NCBI GenBank assembly: GCA_017613595.1
Contig: JAGADM010000021.1
Span: 1 to 14,868, forward strand
Direction of reading: 5' to 3'
DNA: 14,868 nt
Source of the DNA: Lachnospiraceae bacterium
GTDB lineage: Bacteria > Bacillota_A > Clostridia > Lachnospirales > Lachnospiraceae
The number at the start of each line of letters is the position of its first letter. Position 1 is the stretch's first letter. The notes below the pieces were generated by a model, which did no database searches, was not told the origin of the DNA, and saw nothing but the letters and a program-made list of their open reading frames with translations. The position numbers were made by a program, and so were the translations under genes. Positions 6,798-13,801 of this stretch are shown in pieces.

Positions 6798-9406
6798 AAC
6801 TGCCGGATGCGAATAAAATTGAGAAATCGGGAATTGTCAGAGTCCTTTTAGCGCTGATATTCTTCCTGCTTTTTATGTATCTCGGAATGCGCTACATCGG
6901 TACGACCGACTTTCCGTACGTGCTTTCGTGGTGGCTGGCGCTTCTGGTGCTCGGCGTCGTAATGCAGCCGCTCTGTATCGCGTTGTTCAGCCGCTTCCAT
7001 GATGGCGGATGGATCTTTTCAAAAGCGCTCGGCGCGGGCGTCTGCGGCTGGCTTTTATGGTTCCTGTCGTCGCTGAAGATCCTGAAGTTCACTTATGCGT
7101 CGACATTTATCGTTCTGTTCATCGTCGCCGCTGTCGGCGTGGTGCTGTTTTATTTCCTCGGTATGAAGCGGAACCGCAAGTTCCGTATCTCCGAGTTCTA
7201 CACGAGAGAGCGTCTTACCGCGATGCTCTGCTCGGAAATCGTGTTCTTCTGTATTTACGTGTTCTGGTGCTATCTGAAGGGCATCAATCCGGCCGCATTC
7301 GGCACGGAGCGTATGATGGACTACGGTTTCATGCTTACGATCTTCAAGAGCGAGTATATGCCTCCGGTTGACATGTGGTTCTCCGGAAAAGGCATTAACT
7401 ATTACTATTTCGGACAGTATCTTGCCGCGTTTCTTTCGAAGTTTTCCTCGGTTCCGGTTACGCACGGCTACAATATTGCGATGACGATGCTTGCGGCATT
7501 CGGTTTCTGCATGCCTTACTCCATTGTCAACAATCTGATCCGCGCACGCCTTAAGGACCGTAAGGAAGAGAAGCTTAACGAGTATCAGGAGAAGAAGAGC
7601 CGTCTCCTCGGCGAGATCCGTGAAGGAGAGCCTTTCTACCGTCCGATGTTCGCGGGAACACTGGCCGGCATCGCGGTCGCATTTTCCGCTACGATGCATT
7701 ACCCGGTATTCAAGTTCATCATTCCGAAGCTTTATAAGCTGCTCGGGAAGAAGGACCCGGACAAATACTTCTTCTCGAATGCGACGCGTTTCATCGGGCA
7801 TTTCTATGAGCGCGACGATAAGACGATCCATGAGTTTCCGATGTATTCGTACACACTCGGCGACCTGCACGCGCATGTTGTGAATACGATCTTCGTTATG
7901 ACGCTTCTGGCTATCCTTTTCGCGATCCTGCTGCGCCGTAAGGAACGGGTCGATGAGATGCGTCTTACCGGCATGATTATGGAAGCACCCAGATCACTTC
8001 TTTCGGAGCTGTTCAATCCGATGATCATTACCTGTGCGTTCCTGACCGGTCTGTTCCGTATGACGAACTTCTGGGATTTCCCGATTTATTTCGTGGTTTC
8101 GGGTGCAATCATACTTTTCTCGAACCTGATCATTTACGATTTCTACGGAAAAGCATGGCTGCTGACGTTTTATCAGGCGGTCGTATTTATCGTGATCAGC
8201 CGTATTGTCAGCCTGCCGTACGATCTGACATTTGACAGCATTTCGACCGGAATCGGCATTACGTTCCGTCATACCTGGTTCCGCGAGTTCATCGTTGTAT
8301 GGGGGCTGCCTTTCGCCTGCCTGATCGCTTACGTTATTGCCCTTCTGTTTGAGCTTCGTCCGAAGGAGAAGAAGGAGAAGAAAGCAAAGAAGAAACAACC
8401 CGCGGCCGATGCGCCCATCATGGTTTATAACGCAGAGGAACAGGGCGGGGAGGTTCGGTCTGACGCGGCAGCGGAGAGAATCCCCGTTGCGGAACTCGAA
8501 CTTAGTGATGACGACGATGACGATTACGCGGACAGCTTCATCGAGAGAATCCTTTCCTCGCTTACCGTCAGCGATCTGTTCGTTCTGACGACCATGCTCT
8601 GCGCGGCCGGACTGATCCTGATCCCCGAAGTGATCTTTGTGCGCGATATTTACGGTCCCGCATATGAGCGTTCGAACACGATGTTCAAACTGACCTATCA
8701 GGCCTTTATCATGTTCGGTATGGGAATGGCGTATATCGTTTCCCGTTTCCTGTTCATGCCGAAGAGCAAGTTCCAGAAGGGCTTCGGATGCGTAGCATTC
8801 ATGCTTCTTATCTGGTGCGCCGGCTACTTCAACCAGTGCTACGAGGACTGGTACGGAGGCAAATATACAACGCTCAACGCGTCCGCATTTATCTCCGGCA
8901 AGAACCAGGACGACGCGAAGATGATCCAATACATCAACGACAATATCACCGGCCAGCCGGTCATTGCCGAGATGGTCGGCTTCAGCTACACGTACTTTAA
9001 CCGTATCTCCGTATTTACCGGTAATCCGACGGTGGTCGGCTGGTGGAGCCATGAATACCTGTGGCGTTCGAGCGGCGGCAAGGAAATGACCGCGGAGCAG
9101 AAGGAGAGGAACCAGGATGTTCTGAACCTGTACAGCTCAACCGACGTCAACGTAATTCGGGATATCATTAAGAAATACGATATCGAATACATCTATTACG
9201 GCGAATGCGAACTGGTAAACGGTATCGAATCCAAAACACCGAATCAGGATACCGATTACAATACGATCAAGAACTTTGACGGGCAGTACCACACGAAGCT
9301 GACGAGCAACATTGACGTGCTTCTTTCAGTGTGCGACATCGTCAAATACATTCCGGCAACGAGTAAGAAGAACTACGCGACATATCTTCTGAAGGTTCGG
9401 AAGTAG
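6794..9406 (+). CDS. DUF2298 ('YYY' domain) membrane protein, probable GT-C type glycosyltransferase
   Basis: This 870-residue multi-helix membrane protein fits the DUF2298 / Chlor_Arch_YYY family of uncharacterised, GT-C-like proteins. Family hallmarks seen are MMDYGFMLTIFKSEYMPPVDMWF (starting at 174) with D176, INYYYFGQYL (201-210, the namesake YYY), HEFPMYSYTLGDLHAH (346-361), GPAYERSNTMFKLTYQ near 621-636, and GNPTVVGWWSHEYLWRSS (743-760) followed by a soluble end with YDIEYIYYGECE. A highly charged linker interrupts the membrane part at about 521-577: Lys-rich KEKKEKKAKKK, then six Asp in a row (572-577); it is probably cytoplasmic. The start has GGGGGAG (6783-6789) and overlaps the preceding stop by four bases. 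An outer-face sugar transfer to a lipid, protein or wall polymer is inferred from the family build, not shown. It is the last gene of the recG transcript, and a terminator follows. Confidence 0.85.
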   Translation: MKLPDANKIEKSGIVRVLLALIFFLLFMYLGMRYIGTTDFPYVLSWWLALLVLGVVMQPLCIALFSRFHDGGWIFSKALGAGVCGWLLWFLSSLKILKFTYASTFIVLFIVAAVGVVLFYFLGMKRNRKFRISEFYTRERLTAMLCSEIVFFCIYVFWCYLKGINPAAFGTERMMDYGFMLTIFKSEYMPPVDMWFSGKGINYYYFGQYLAAFLSKFSSVPVTHGYNIAMTMLAAFGFCMPYSIVNNLIRARLKDRKEEKLNEYQEKKSRLLGEIREGEPFYRPMFAGTLAGIAVAFSATMHYPVFKFIIPKLYKLLGKKDPDKYFFSNATRFIGHFYERDDKTIHEFPMYSYTLGDLHAHVVNTIFVMTLLAILFAILLRRKERVDEMRLTGMIMEAPRSLLSELFNPMIITCAFLTGLFRMTNFWDFPIYFVVSGAIILFSNLIIYDFYGKAWLLTFYQAVVFIVISRIVSLPYDLTFDSISTGIGITFRHTWFREFIVVWGLPFACLIAYVIALLFELRPKEKKEKKAKKKQPAADAPIMVYNAEEQGGEVRSDAAAERIPVAELELSDDDDDDYADSFIERILSSLTVSDLFVLTTMLCAAGLILIPEVIFVRDIYGPAYERSNTMFKLTYQAFIMFGMGMAYIVSRFLFMPKSKFQKGFGCVAFMLLIWCAGYFNQCYEDWYGGKYTTLNASAFISGKNQDDAKMIQYINDNITGQPVIAEMVGFSYTYFNRISVFTGNPTVVGWWSHEYLWRSSGGKEMTAEQKERNQDVLNLYSSTDVNVIRDIIKKYDIEYIYYGECELVNGIESKTPNQDTDYNTIKNFDGQYHTKLTSNIDVLLSVCDIVKYIPATSKKNYATYLLKVRK

Positions 9407-9449
9407 ATGAAATTATGAGTTAATAAAACAAAAACGATTAAGAAATTAA

Positions 9450-9483
9450 AAAAGTGCTGTCCGTTAAATGGGACAGCACTTTT
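9450..9483. terminator. Bidirectional Rho-independent terminator
   Basis: AAAAGTGCTGTCC (9450-9462) pairs with GGACAGCACTTTT (9471-9483), 13 bp, with an eight-base loop. On the plus strand it ends the membrane protein operon. On the minus strand the flanking A-run reads TTTTTTAATTTCTT after the stem, an even better U-tract, so it can also end the transcript of the CNNM/CBS gene that converges from the right. Confidence 0.9.
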
Positions 9484-9535
9484 ATTATTCTTGCCTCAGA
9501 AACAAGACAACACCTGTTGAAGGAGGCTGATAATC

Positions 9536-9706
9536 ATGAGAAAAGTAACCGAATGGATCCGCAATCATAAAGAGGAGAGCGTAGACGCTATGTGCCTCGT
9601 GGGATTTGCCGTAATCGTCGTTATGTTCTTCTTCGGAAGAGAGATGGCGGCTGCCGTATGCGGCGTCGGAGCGCTGCTCGGCATCGCGGCAAATGTGACC
9701 GCTTAA
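9536..9706 (+). CDS. Small hydrophobic membrane protein, 56 residues, unknown function
   Basis: A short open frame starts at an ATG nine bases after a strong AAGGAGG (9520-9526). The product begins MRKVTEWIRNHKEES, a basic and acidic cytoplasmic-type head, and then has one or two membrane helices: AMCLVGFAVIVVMFFFG (18-34) and about residues 38-55, Ala/Gly-rich. I do not recognise a family. The ribosome binding site and the clear hydrophobic pattern support it as a real gene. It lies alone between a terminator on its left and the convergent CNNM/CBS gene on its right. Its TAA (9704-9706) shares the TTAA palindrome with that gene's stop (9703-9705). I see no clear promoter in the 50 bases before it. 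A phage holin or a toxin peptide is possible by size only. Confidence 0.72.
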   Translation: MRKVTEWIRNHKEESVDAMCLVGFAVIVVMFFFGREMAAAVCGVGALLGIAANVTA

Positions 9707-10983
9707 TCCTCGGCGGTTTCTTCCGATTCCTTCGGCGGGAGGATGATCTTTACCCGGATGACGCGGTTCTTGGCAACCAGATCGGCAACGTAAGTCACGT
9801 CGTCTTCGGTAATGGTTTCTCCGGTCGAAGGAAGGTGCTCGAGGAGATGGATCAGGTGACCGGCGATCGAGTCGTAGTCGTCGGATTCAAGCTTCAGGCC
9901 GAGCGCCTCGTTGATATCGTCAAGACGGGCATTTCCGTGTACGAGGTAGGTGCGTTCATCCACCTGCTTGATTTCGTCCTCCTCGTCGGCGTCGTATTCG
10001 TCGCGGATCTCGCCGACAATCTCTTCGAGGAGGTCCTCAAGCGTTATGATACCGGCCGTAGCACCGTATTCGTCCAAAACAACGGCGATCGTTACGGAGT
10101 TCTTACGAAGCTCCGCCAGAAGATCGGACGTTTTCTTAAATTCAAAGGTGAAGAAAGGCTTTCTCATCATGTCGGCGACGGAGAAGGCTTTTTTGTCGCC
10201 GTCGTAGCGGAAGAAATCCTTCAGAAAGAGGATACCGACCACGTTGTCGCGGGAATTCCGGTATACCGGCAGACGGGAGTAATTGTTCTGCAGGAATGCA
10301 GCGACAACCTCGTCATACGCGGCATGCACATCGAGAAAATCGACGTCGATACGGGGCACCATGATGTCCTTCGCGAGCGAGTCGCCGAAATCCACCACGT
10401 TGTTGATCATTTCGCGTTCTTCGCTTTCGATGACGCCTTCCTCATGGCTTACGTCAACATAGGTTAAAAGCTCGTCCTCGGTAATGGTCGTCGGGCTTTT
10501 TTTATTGAGACGGAACAGGAACAGGAAGATCTTCGCGAAGCCGTTGATCAGCCAGATAACGGGCGTCATGACCGTCATATAGGCATAGATGACCGGGGCA
10601 TAGAACATCGCCATTTTCTCGGAATGCATCGAAGCGGCGGTCTTCGGAACGATTTCGCCGAAAATGATAACGAGAAATGTGAGTATGCCTGTGGCAAGCG
10701 TCAGAAAATTGTTCCCGAACTGAATATTTACGAATCGAGCGGAAAGAGCGGAAGCGGAAAGGTTTACGACGTTGTTGCCGATCAGAATGGCGGAAAGCAT
10801 CTTCGTATTGTGCTCCTCAAGGCGTAATACGAGCTTGGCCGCCTTCTTCCCGTCGTCCGCGAGGGAGCGCATGCGCACCCGGTTGACAGAAACCAGAGCG
10901 GTTTCCGCAGAAGAAAAGAAAGCAGATAAAATCAGCAGAATTACAATTGCAACTAAGATCCATTGCGCGTCAGGGTCTAAAAT
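9703..10983 (-). CDS. CNNM/CBS-domain membrane protein of the CorC/HlyC (haemolysin-like) family
   Basis: This is a CNNM (DUF21) transmembrane protein with a CBS pair and a CorC/HlyC C-terminal domain, a family linked to Mg2+ or Co2+ efflux and homeostasis. The reading frame upstream of the first ordinary start (GTG at 10878) encodes a canonical first helix and SAFFSSAETALVSVNRVRMR, so the true N-terminus lies further out. The frame is open back to a TGA at 10992-10990 and has no ATG, GTG or TTG; an ATT at 10983 gives ILDPDAQWILVAIVILLIL and 426 residues, the usual length. AAAGGAG (11001-10995) lies 11 bases before that ATT. Further on are GEIVPK (109-114), the CBS pair from about residue 206 (DIMVPR), DEYGATAGIITLEDL (304-318), and the CorC domain with YLVHGNARLDDINEALGL. 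The end is a Glu-rich tail. Use of ATT is inferred; a sequence error in the T6 run is the alternative. Confidence 0.88.
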   Translation of the reverse strand: MLDPDAQWILVAIVILLILSAFFSSAETALVSVNRVRMRSLADDGKKAAKLVLRLEEHNTKMLSAILIGNNVVNLSASALSARFVNIQFGNNFLTLATGILTFLVIIFGEIVPKTAASMHSEKMAMFYAPVIYAYMTVMTPVIWLINGFAKIFLFLFRLNKKSPTTITEDELLTYVDVSHEEGVIESEEREMINNVVDFGDSLAKDIMVPRIDVDFLDVHAAYDEVVAAFLQNNYSRLPVYRNSRDNVVGILFLKDFFRYDGDKKAFSVADMMRKPFFTFEFKKTSDLLAELRKNSVTIAVVLDEYGATAGIITLEDLLEEIVGEIRDEYDADEEDEIKQVDERTYLVHGNARLDDINEALGLKLESDDYDSIAGHLIHLLEHLPSTGETITEDDVTYVADLVAKNRVIRVKIILPPKESEETAED

Positions 10984-11047
10984 AAAAAATCACACTCCTT
11001 TAATGATATGCGCGGCAAAGCCGCTTCTCAATAGAGATAATGCAGAT

Positions 11048-11076
11048 ATTATATATGTTTCTTCAAGGGTTGTCAA
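11048..11076 (-). promoter_or_regulatory. Sigma-A promoter of the CNNM/CBS gene
   Basis: On the minus strand TTGACA (11076-11071) is separated by 17 bases from TATAAT (11053-11048), a full consensus match at both boxes. Transcription would start near 11041 and give a leader of about 60 bases before the likely start. The leader contains a GCGGC-AAA-GCCGC hairpin (11024-11012) just before the ribosome binding site. Confidence 0.93.
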
Positions 11077-11079
11077 ATC

Positions 11080-11097
11080 GGGGTGGATATTTACCCC
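11080..11097. promoter_or_regulatory. Inverted repeat between divergent promoters, possible operator
   Basis: GGGGT (11080-11084) and ACCCC (11093-11097) are inverted around an eight-base GGATATTT centre. The repeat covers the -35 region of the rightward smsC promoter and ends three bases from the -35 of the leftward promoter, where a repressor or activator could act on both. The regulator is unknown, and the arms are short. Confidence 0.4.
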
Positions 11098-11103
11098 TTT
11101 ATA

Positions 11104-11112
11104 TGCTATAAT
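11104..11112 (+). promoter_or_regulatory. Extended -10 promoter of the smsC operon
   Basis: TGCTATAAT is a perfect TATAAT (11107-11112) with the TG of an extended -10 (11104-11105). The best -35 at 17 bases spacing, TGGATA (11084-11089), is poor, which suits a promoter using the extended -10 or an activator. Transcription would start near 11119, leaving a leader of almost 80 bases. Confidence 0.8.
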
Positions 11113-11137
11113 TTACTCTGTATGAGTATGTAATGGA

Positions 11138-11174
11138 GCGCGGTCAGAAAAGCGGCTCTGCCGCCGTGCCGCGC
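11138..11174 (+). other. Structured leader of the smsC transcript
   Basis: An outer stem, GCGCGG (11138-11143) with CCGCGC (11169-11174), encloses an inner hairpin GCGGC-TCT-GCCGC (11152-11164). No T-tract follows. It lies nine bases before the smsC ribosome binding site (AAGGAG, 11183-11188). No known riboswitch class is recognised. Confidence 0.45.
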
Positions 11175-11197
11175 ATGGAACATAAGGAGTATTTAGC

Positions 11198-11920
11198 ATG
11201 TTAGAGTTACAGAATATCGCTTTCCGGGTCTATGACGAGGGCGCCGGAGAGAAGGAAATCATTAAAGGGATCAACCTGACAATACCGGACAATCAGTTTG
11301 TCGTACTGACCGGACCGAACGGCGGCGGAAAGTCGACGCTTGCGAGACTCATCGCGGGTATCGAGAAGCCTACGGCCGGACGGATCCTGTTCAACGGTCA
11401 GGACATTACGGATACAGGCATTACGGAACGCGCGAAGATGGGCATCGGATTTGCCTTCCAGCAGCCGGTCCGCTTTAAGGGAATTACCGTGCGCGACCTG
11501 ATCGCGCTTGCGGCAGGCGAGAAGATTTCGACGACGACCGCGTGCGAGTATCTTTCCGCGGTAGGTCTCTGCGCGAGAGATTACATCAACCGTGAGGTTA
11601 ACGCGAGCCTTTCGGGCGGCGAGATCAAGCGTATCGAGATTGCGACGCTTCTTGCGAGAAAGACGCCGCTTTCCATCTTCGATGAGCCCGAGGCCGGAAT
11701 CGATCTTTGGAGTTTCGGAAATCTCATCAAGATTTTCGAGAGCATCCATAAGGAGCAGAAGGGAACGGTTATCATCATTTCCCATCAGGAGCGCATTCTG
11801 AACATCGCCGACCGTATCGTCGTGATCGCGGACGGCGGAATCCTTTCGGAGGATGCGAGCGCGAAGATCCTTCCGAAGCTTTTAGACCGCTCGATGGAGT
11901 GCCAGTTTCACAAGGAATGA
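11198..11920 (+). CDS. sufC: Fe-S cluster assembly ATPase, SufC/SmsC type
   Basis: This 240-residue ABC-type ATPase drives assembly of Fe-S clusters on the SufB-like scaffold encoded next door; it acts in the cytoplasm and is not a transporter. It has Walker A GPNGGGKST (39-47), a Q-loop FQQPVRF near 87-93, the signature LSGGEIKR (138-145), Walker B IFDEPEAGID (160-169) and the H-loop SHQE (195-198). The FDEPEAGID and GFAFQQP wording is typical of SufC rather than of transport ATPases. The start has AAGGAG (11183-11188) nine bases upstream. It is the first gene of a rightward operon from the promoter at 11104-11112. With only one SufB/SufD-like partner and no SufS, SufU or SufD in sight, the pair fits the minimal two-gene SUF-like (SMS) system of anaerobes. 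Which cysteine desulfurase supplies sulfur cannot be seen. Confidence 0.93.
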   Translation: MLELQNIAFRVYDEGAGEKEIIKGINLTIPDNQFVVLTGPNGGGKSTLARLIAGIEKPTAGRILFNGQDITDTGITERAKMGIGFAFQQPVRFKGITVRDLIALAAGEKISTTTACEYLSAVGLCARDYINREVNASLSGGEIKRIEIATLLARKTPLSIFDEPEAGIDLWSFGNLIKIFESIHKEQKGTVIIISHQERILNIADRIVVIADGGILSEDASAKILPKLLDRSMECQFHKE

Positions 11921-12004
11921 GGCGGCGCGGCAATAATGTGAAAGAACAGCGCGGCGTGCGGATGCAATACGAAGATACCACACAGAATAAAGGACGGTTA
12001 ACAA

Positions 12005-12922
12005 ATGGATGCGATTCAGAAAGAACTGCTGATGCAGATTGCAGACCTTCACGGGGTACCCGCGGGGGCATATAATTTCCGCGTAAACGGCGAGGGCGCC
12101 GGGCGGAATACGACCGAACATATCGATATCGTGACGAAGACCGACAAGCCCGGCATCGATATTATCATCAAGCCCGGAACGAAGAATGAGAGCGTGCATA
12201 TTCCGGTTGTTCTGAGCCAGAGCGGTCTTAAGGAGAGCGTATATAACGACTTTTATATCGGCGAGGACTGCGATGTGACGATCATTGCGGGCTGCGGAAT
12301 ACATAACTCGGGCGACAGCGACTCCGAGCACGACGGAATCCACACATTTTTCGTCGGAAAGAACTCCCGCGTCAAATATGTCGAGAAGCACTACGGCGAG
12401 GGCGACGGCAAAGGAAGCCGCATCCTCAATCCGCAGACGATCGTGCATATCGACGAGGGCGGACGTCTCGAGATGGATACGGTGCAGATCAAGGGCGTTG
12501 ACTCCACGGTTCGTACGACCAAAGCCGAGCTCAAGGATGGTGCGAACCTCGTAATCCGCGAGAAGATCATGACGCACGGAACGCAGTTCGCGAAGACCGA
12601 TTTTACGGTTGATCTGAACGGTGTCGGCTGCGGCGCGGACGTTGTTTCGCGTTCGGTCGCGAAGGGTGAGTCTCACCAGGAATTCTATTCGATGATCAAC
12701 GGAAACAATGCCTGCACCGGTCATACCGAGTGCGACGCGATCCTGATGGATCAGGGCAAGGTGGTTGCGACGCCTTCGCTCGCGGCGAACCATCTTGACG
12801 CTTCGCTGATCCACGAGGCGGCGATCGGAAAGATTGCCGGCGACCAGATCATCAAGCTGATGACGCTCGGACTCACCGAAGAGGAAGCGGAGCAGCAGAT
12901 CATCAGCGGTTTCTTAAAGTAG
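12005..12922 (+). CDS. sufB: SufB/SufD-family Fe-S scaffold protein, minimal (SmsB-like)
   Basis: This 305-residue protein has the SufB/SufD beta-helix core and builds Fe-S clusters together with the ATPase just upstream. It is much shorter than proteobacterial SufB because the N-terminal region is missing, as in SmsB-type proteins of archaea and anaerobic bacteria. The scaffold part has IHIPVVL-like and GEDCDVTIIAGCGIHN (86-101) segments. C243 in GHTECDAILMD aligns with the cluster-building Cys of SufB (C405 in E. coli), and E271 in SLIHEAAIGKI aligns with the conserved Glu at the SufB/SufC end (E434). The C-terminus has GDQIIKLMTLGLTEEEAEQQIISGF, the usual SufC contact helix. AAAGGA (11989-11994) is ten bases before the start. 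The 84-base gap after smsC has no terminator. By family a SufB2C2-like complex is expected. Confidence 0.92.
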   Translation: MDAIQKELLMQIADLHGVPAGAYNFRVNGEGAGRNTTEHIDIVTKTDKPGIDIIIKPGTKNESVHIPVVLSQSGLKESVYNDFYIGEDCDVTIIAGCGIHNSGDSDSEHDGIHTFFVGKNSRVKYVEKHYGEGDGKGSRILNPQTIVHIDEGGRLEMDTVQIKGVDSTVRTTKAELKDGANLVIREKIMTHGTQFAKTDFTVDLNGVGCGADVVSRSVAKGESHQEFYSMINGNNACTGHTECDAILMDQGKVVATPSLAANHLDASLIHEAAIGKIAGDQIIKLMTLGLTEEEAEQQIISGFLK

Positions 12923-12943
12923 TTTACGTGTTTGGGAGAGAGA

Positions 12944-13801
12944 ATGAAAAGACTTTTACGGATATTGGTGCTGCTGACAGCGGTCATACTAGCGGGCTGC
13001 GGCCGTAAGCCGGCGAAAGAGCCGGAGGCGGAGAACACATTTGCCACGGAGGGGCTTCAGATCCATGTGATCAGCCTCGGCAAAGCAGACGCCATACTGG
13101 TTCTTGCGGACGGCGAGGCGATGCTGATTGACGCCGGTTATCCGGAGCAGGGTACGGTCATCACGCAGTATCTGAAGGACCACGGTGTAGCGAAACTCAA
13201 GTATTTCGTCGCGACGCACGGCGACAAGGACCATGTCGGCGGCGCGGCTGTTGTAATCAATAATTTCCCGATCGAGGAGGCGTTCCTGTCCCCGAAGAAG
13301 GAAAATTCGCCCGAATACGCAGCGATGGCGGCGGCACTCGGCAATACGAAGACGAAATATACCTTTCCCGAGCTGTTGAGCACGTTCACGCTCGGAAAAG
13401 GCACATTTACCGTCCTTGCGCCCGGTGAAAAGGCGCTCGAGGCGGGAACCGACAACGATTCCTCGCTTGTACTCCGTTACGTGTACGGCGAGCGCACGAT
13501 ACTCTTTATGGGCGACGCGCTTACGCGGACGGAAAAGGAGATGCGCGAGAAAGGTTACGAATATTCCGCGGAGATCTTAAAGGTCGGTCATCACGGACAG
13601 GGCGACTCGACCACGAAGAAATTCGTGCGTGAAGTGGCTCCGATGTATGCCGCAATCACCTGCAGCAGTGCGGAACCCGCCGACGAGGATGTCATCAGCG
13701 TGCTGAAGGCATTTTCCGTTGAAATCAGGCGGACGGATGAATGCGGAACTATCGTATTTTCCACGGACGGAACCAAATGGGAGGTGACGACGGAGAAATG
13801 A
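12944..13801 (+). CDS. Metallo-beta-lactamase-fold lipoprotein, ComEC C-terminal-domain-like
   Basis: This protein of about 285 residues is a secreted, lipid-anchored hydrolase-like protein. The signal peptide MKRLLRILVLLTAVILAGC has a lipobox LAGC with the lipidated Cys at 19. The rest is a metallo-beta-lactamase fold: THGDKDHVGG (91-100) with metal ligands H92, D94, D96 and H97, FMGDAL with D191, and VGHHGQGDS with H216/H217. The NDSSLVLR and TDECGTIVFSTDG segments are typical of the ComEC/Rec2 soluble domain and related stand-alone proteins, some of which are nucleases or phosphodiesterases; the substrate here is unknown. The ATG at 12944 has GGGAGAG (12934-12940) three bases upstream; a TTG at 12932 is possible. 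Its stop overlaps cdd by ATGA. It lies 21 bases after smsB, so it is in that operon. Confidence 0.88.
   Translation: MKRLLRILVLLTAVILAGCGRKPAKEPEAENTFATEGLQIHVISLGKADAILVLADGEAMLIDAGYPEQGTVITQYLKDHGVAKLKYFVATHGDKDHVGGAAVVINNFPIEEAFLSPKKENSPEYAAMAAALGNTKTKYTFPELLSTFTLGKGTFTVLAPGEKALEAGTDNDSSLVLRYVYGERTILFMGDALTRTEKEMREKGYEYSAEILKVGHHGQGDSTTKKFVREVAPMYAAITCSSAEPADEDVISVLKAFSVEIRRTDECGTIVFSTDGTKWEVTTEK

Noticed and set aside
7994..9052. Minus-strand open frame of 352 codons opposite the DUF2298 gene
   Set aside because: It is rich in His, Arg and Asp, as expected from antisense of a membrane protein, and it has no family match. Frames at 5427-6206 and 7055-7876 are the same kind of shadow.
9592..10467. 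Plus-strand open frame of 291 codons opposite the CNNM/CBS gene
   Set aside because: The minus-strand protein has complete CBS and CorC motifs; the plus frame is repetitive Val/Asp-rich shadow sequence without a ribosome binding site.
11012..11024. GCGGC-AAA-GCCGC hairpin in the CNNM leader as a riboswitch or Mg2+ sensor
   Set aside because: It is five base pairs only and too small for a known metal riboswitch such as M-box or NiCo; it is mentioned with the promoter instead.
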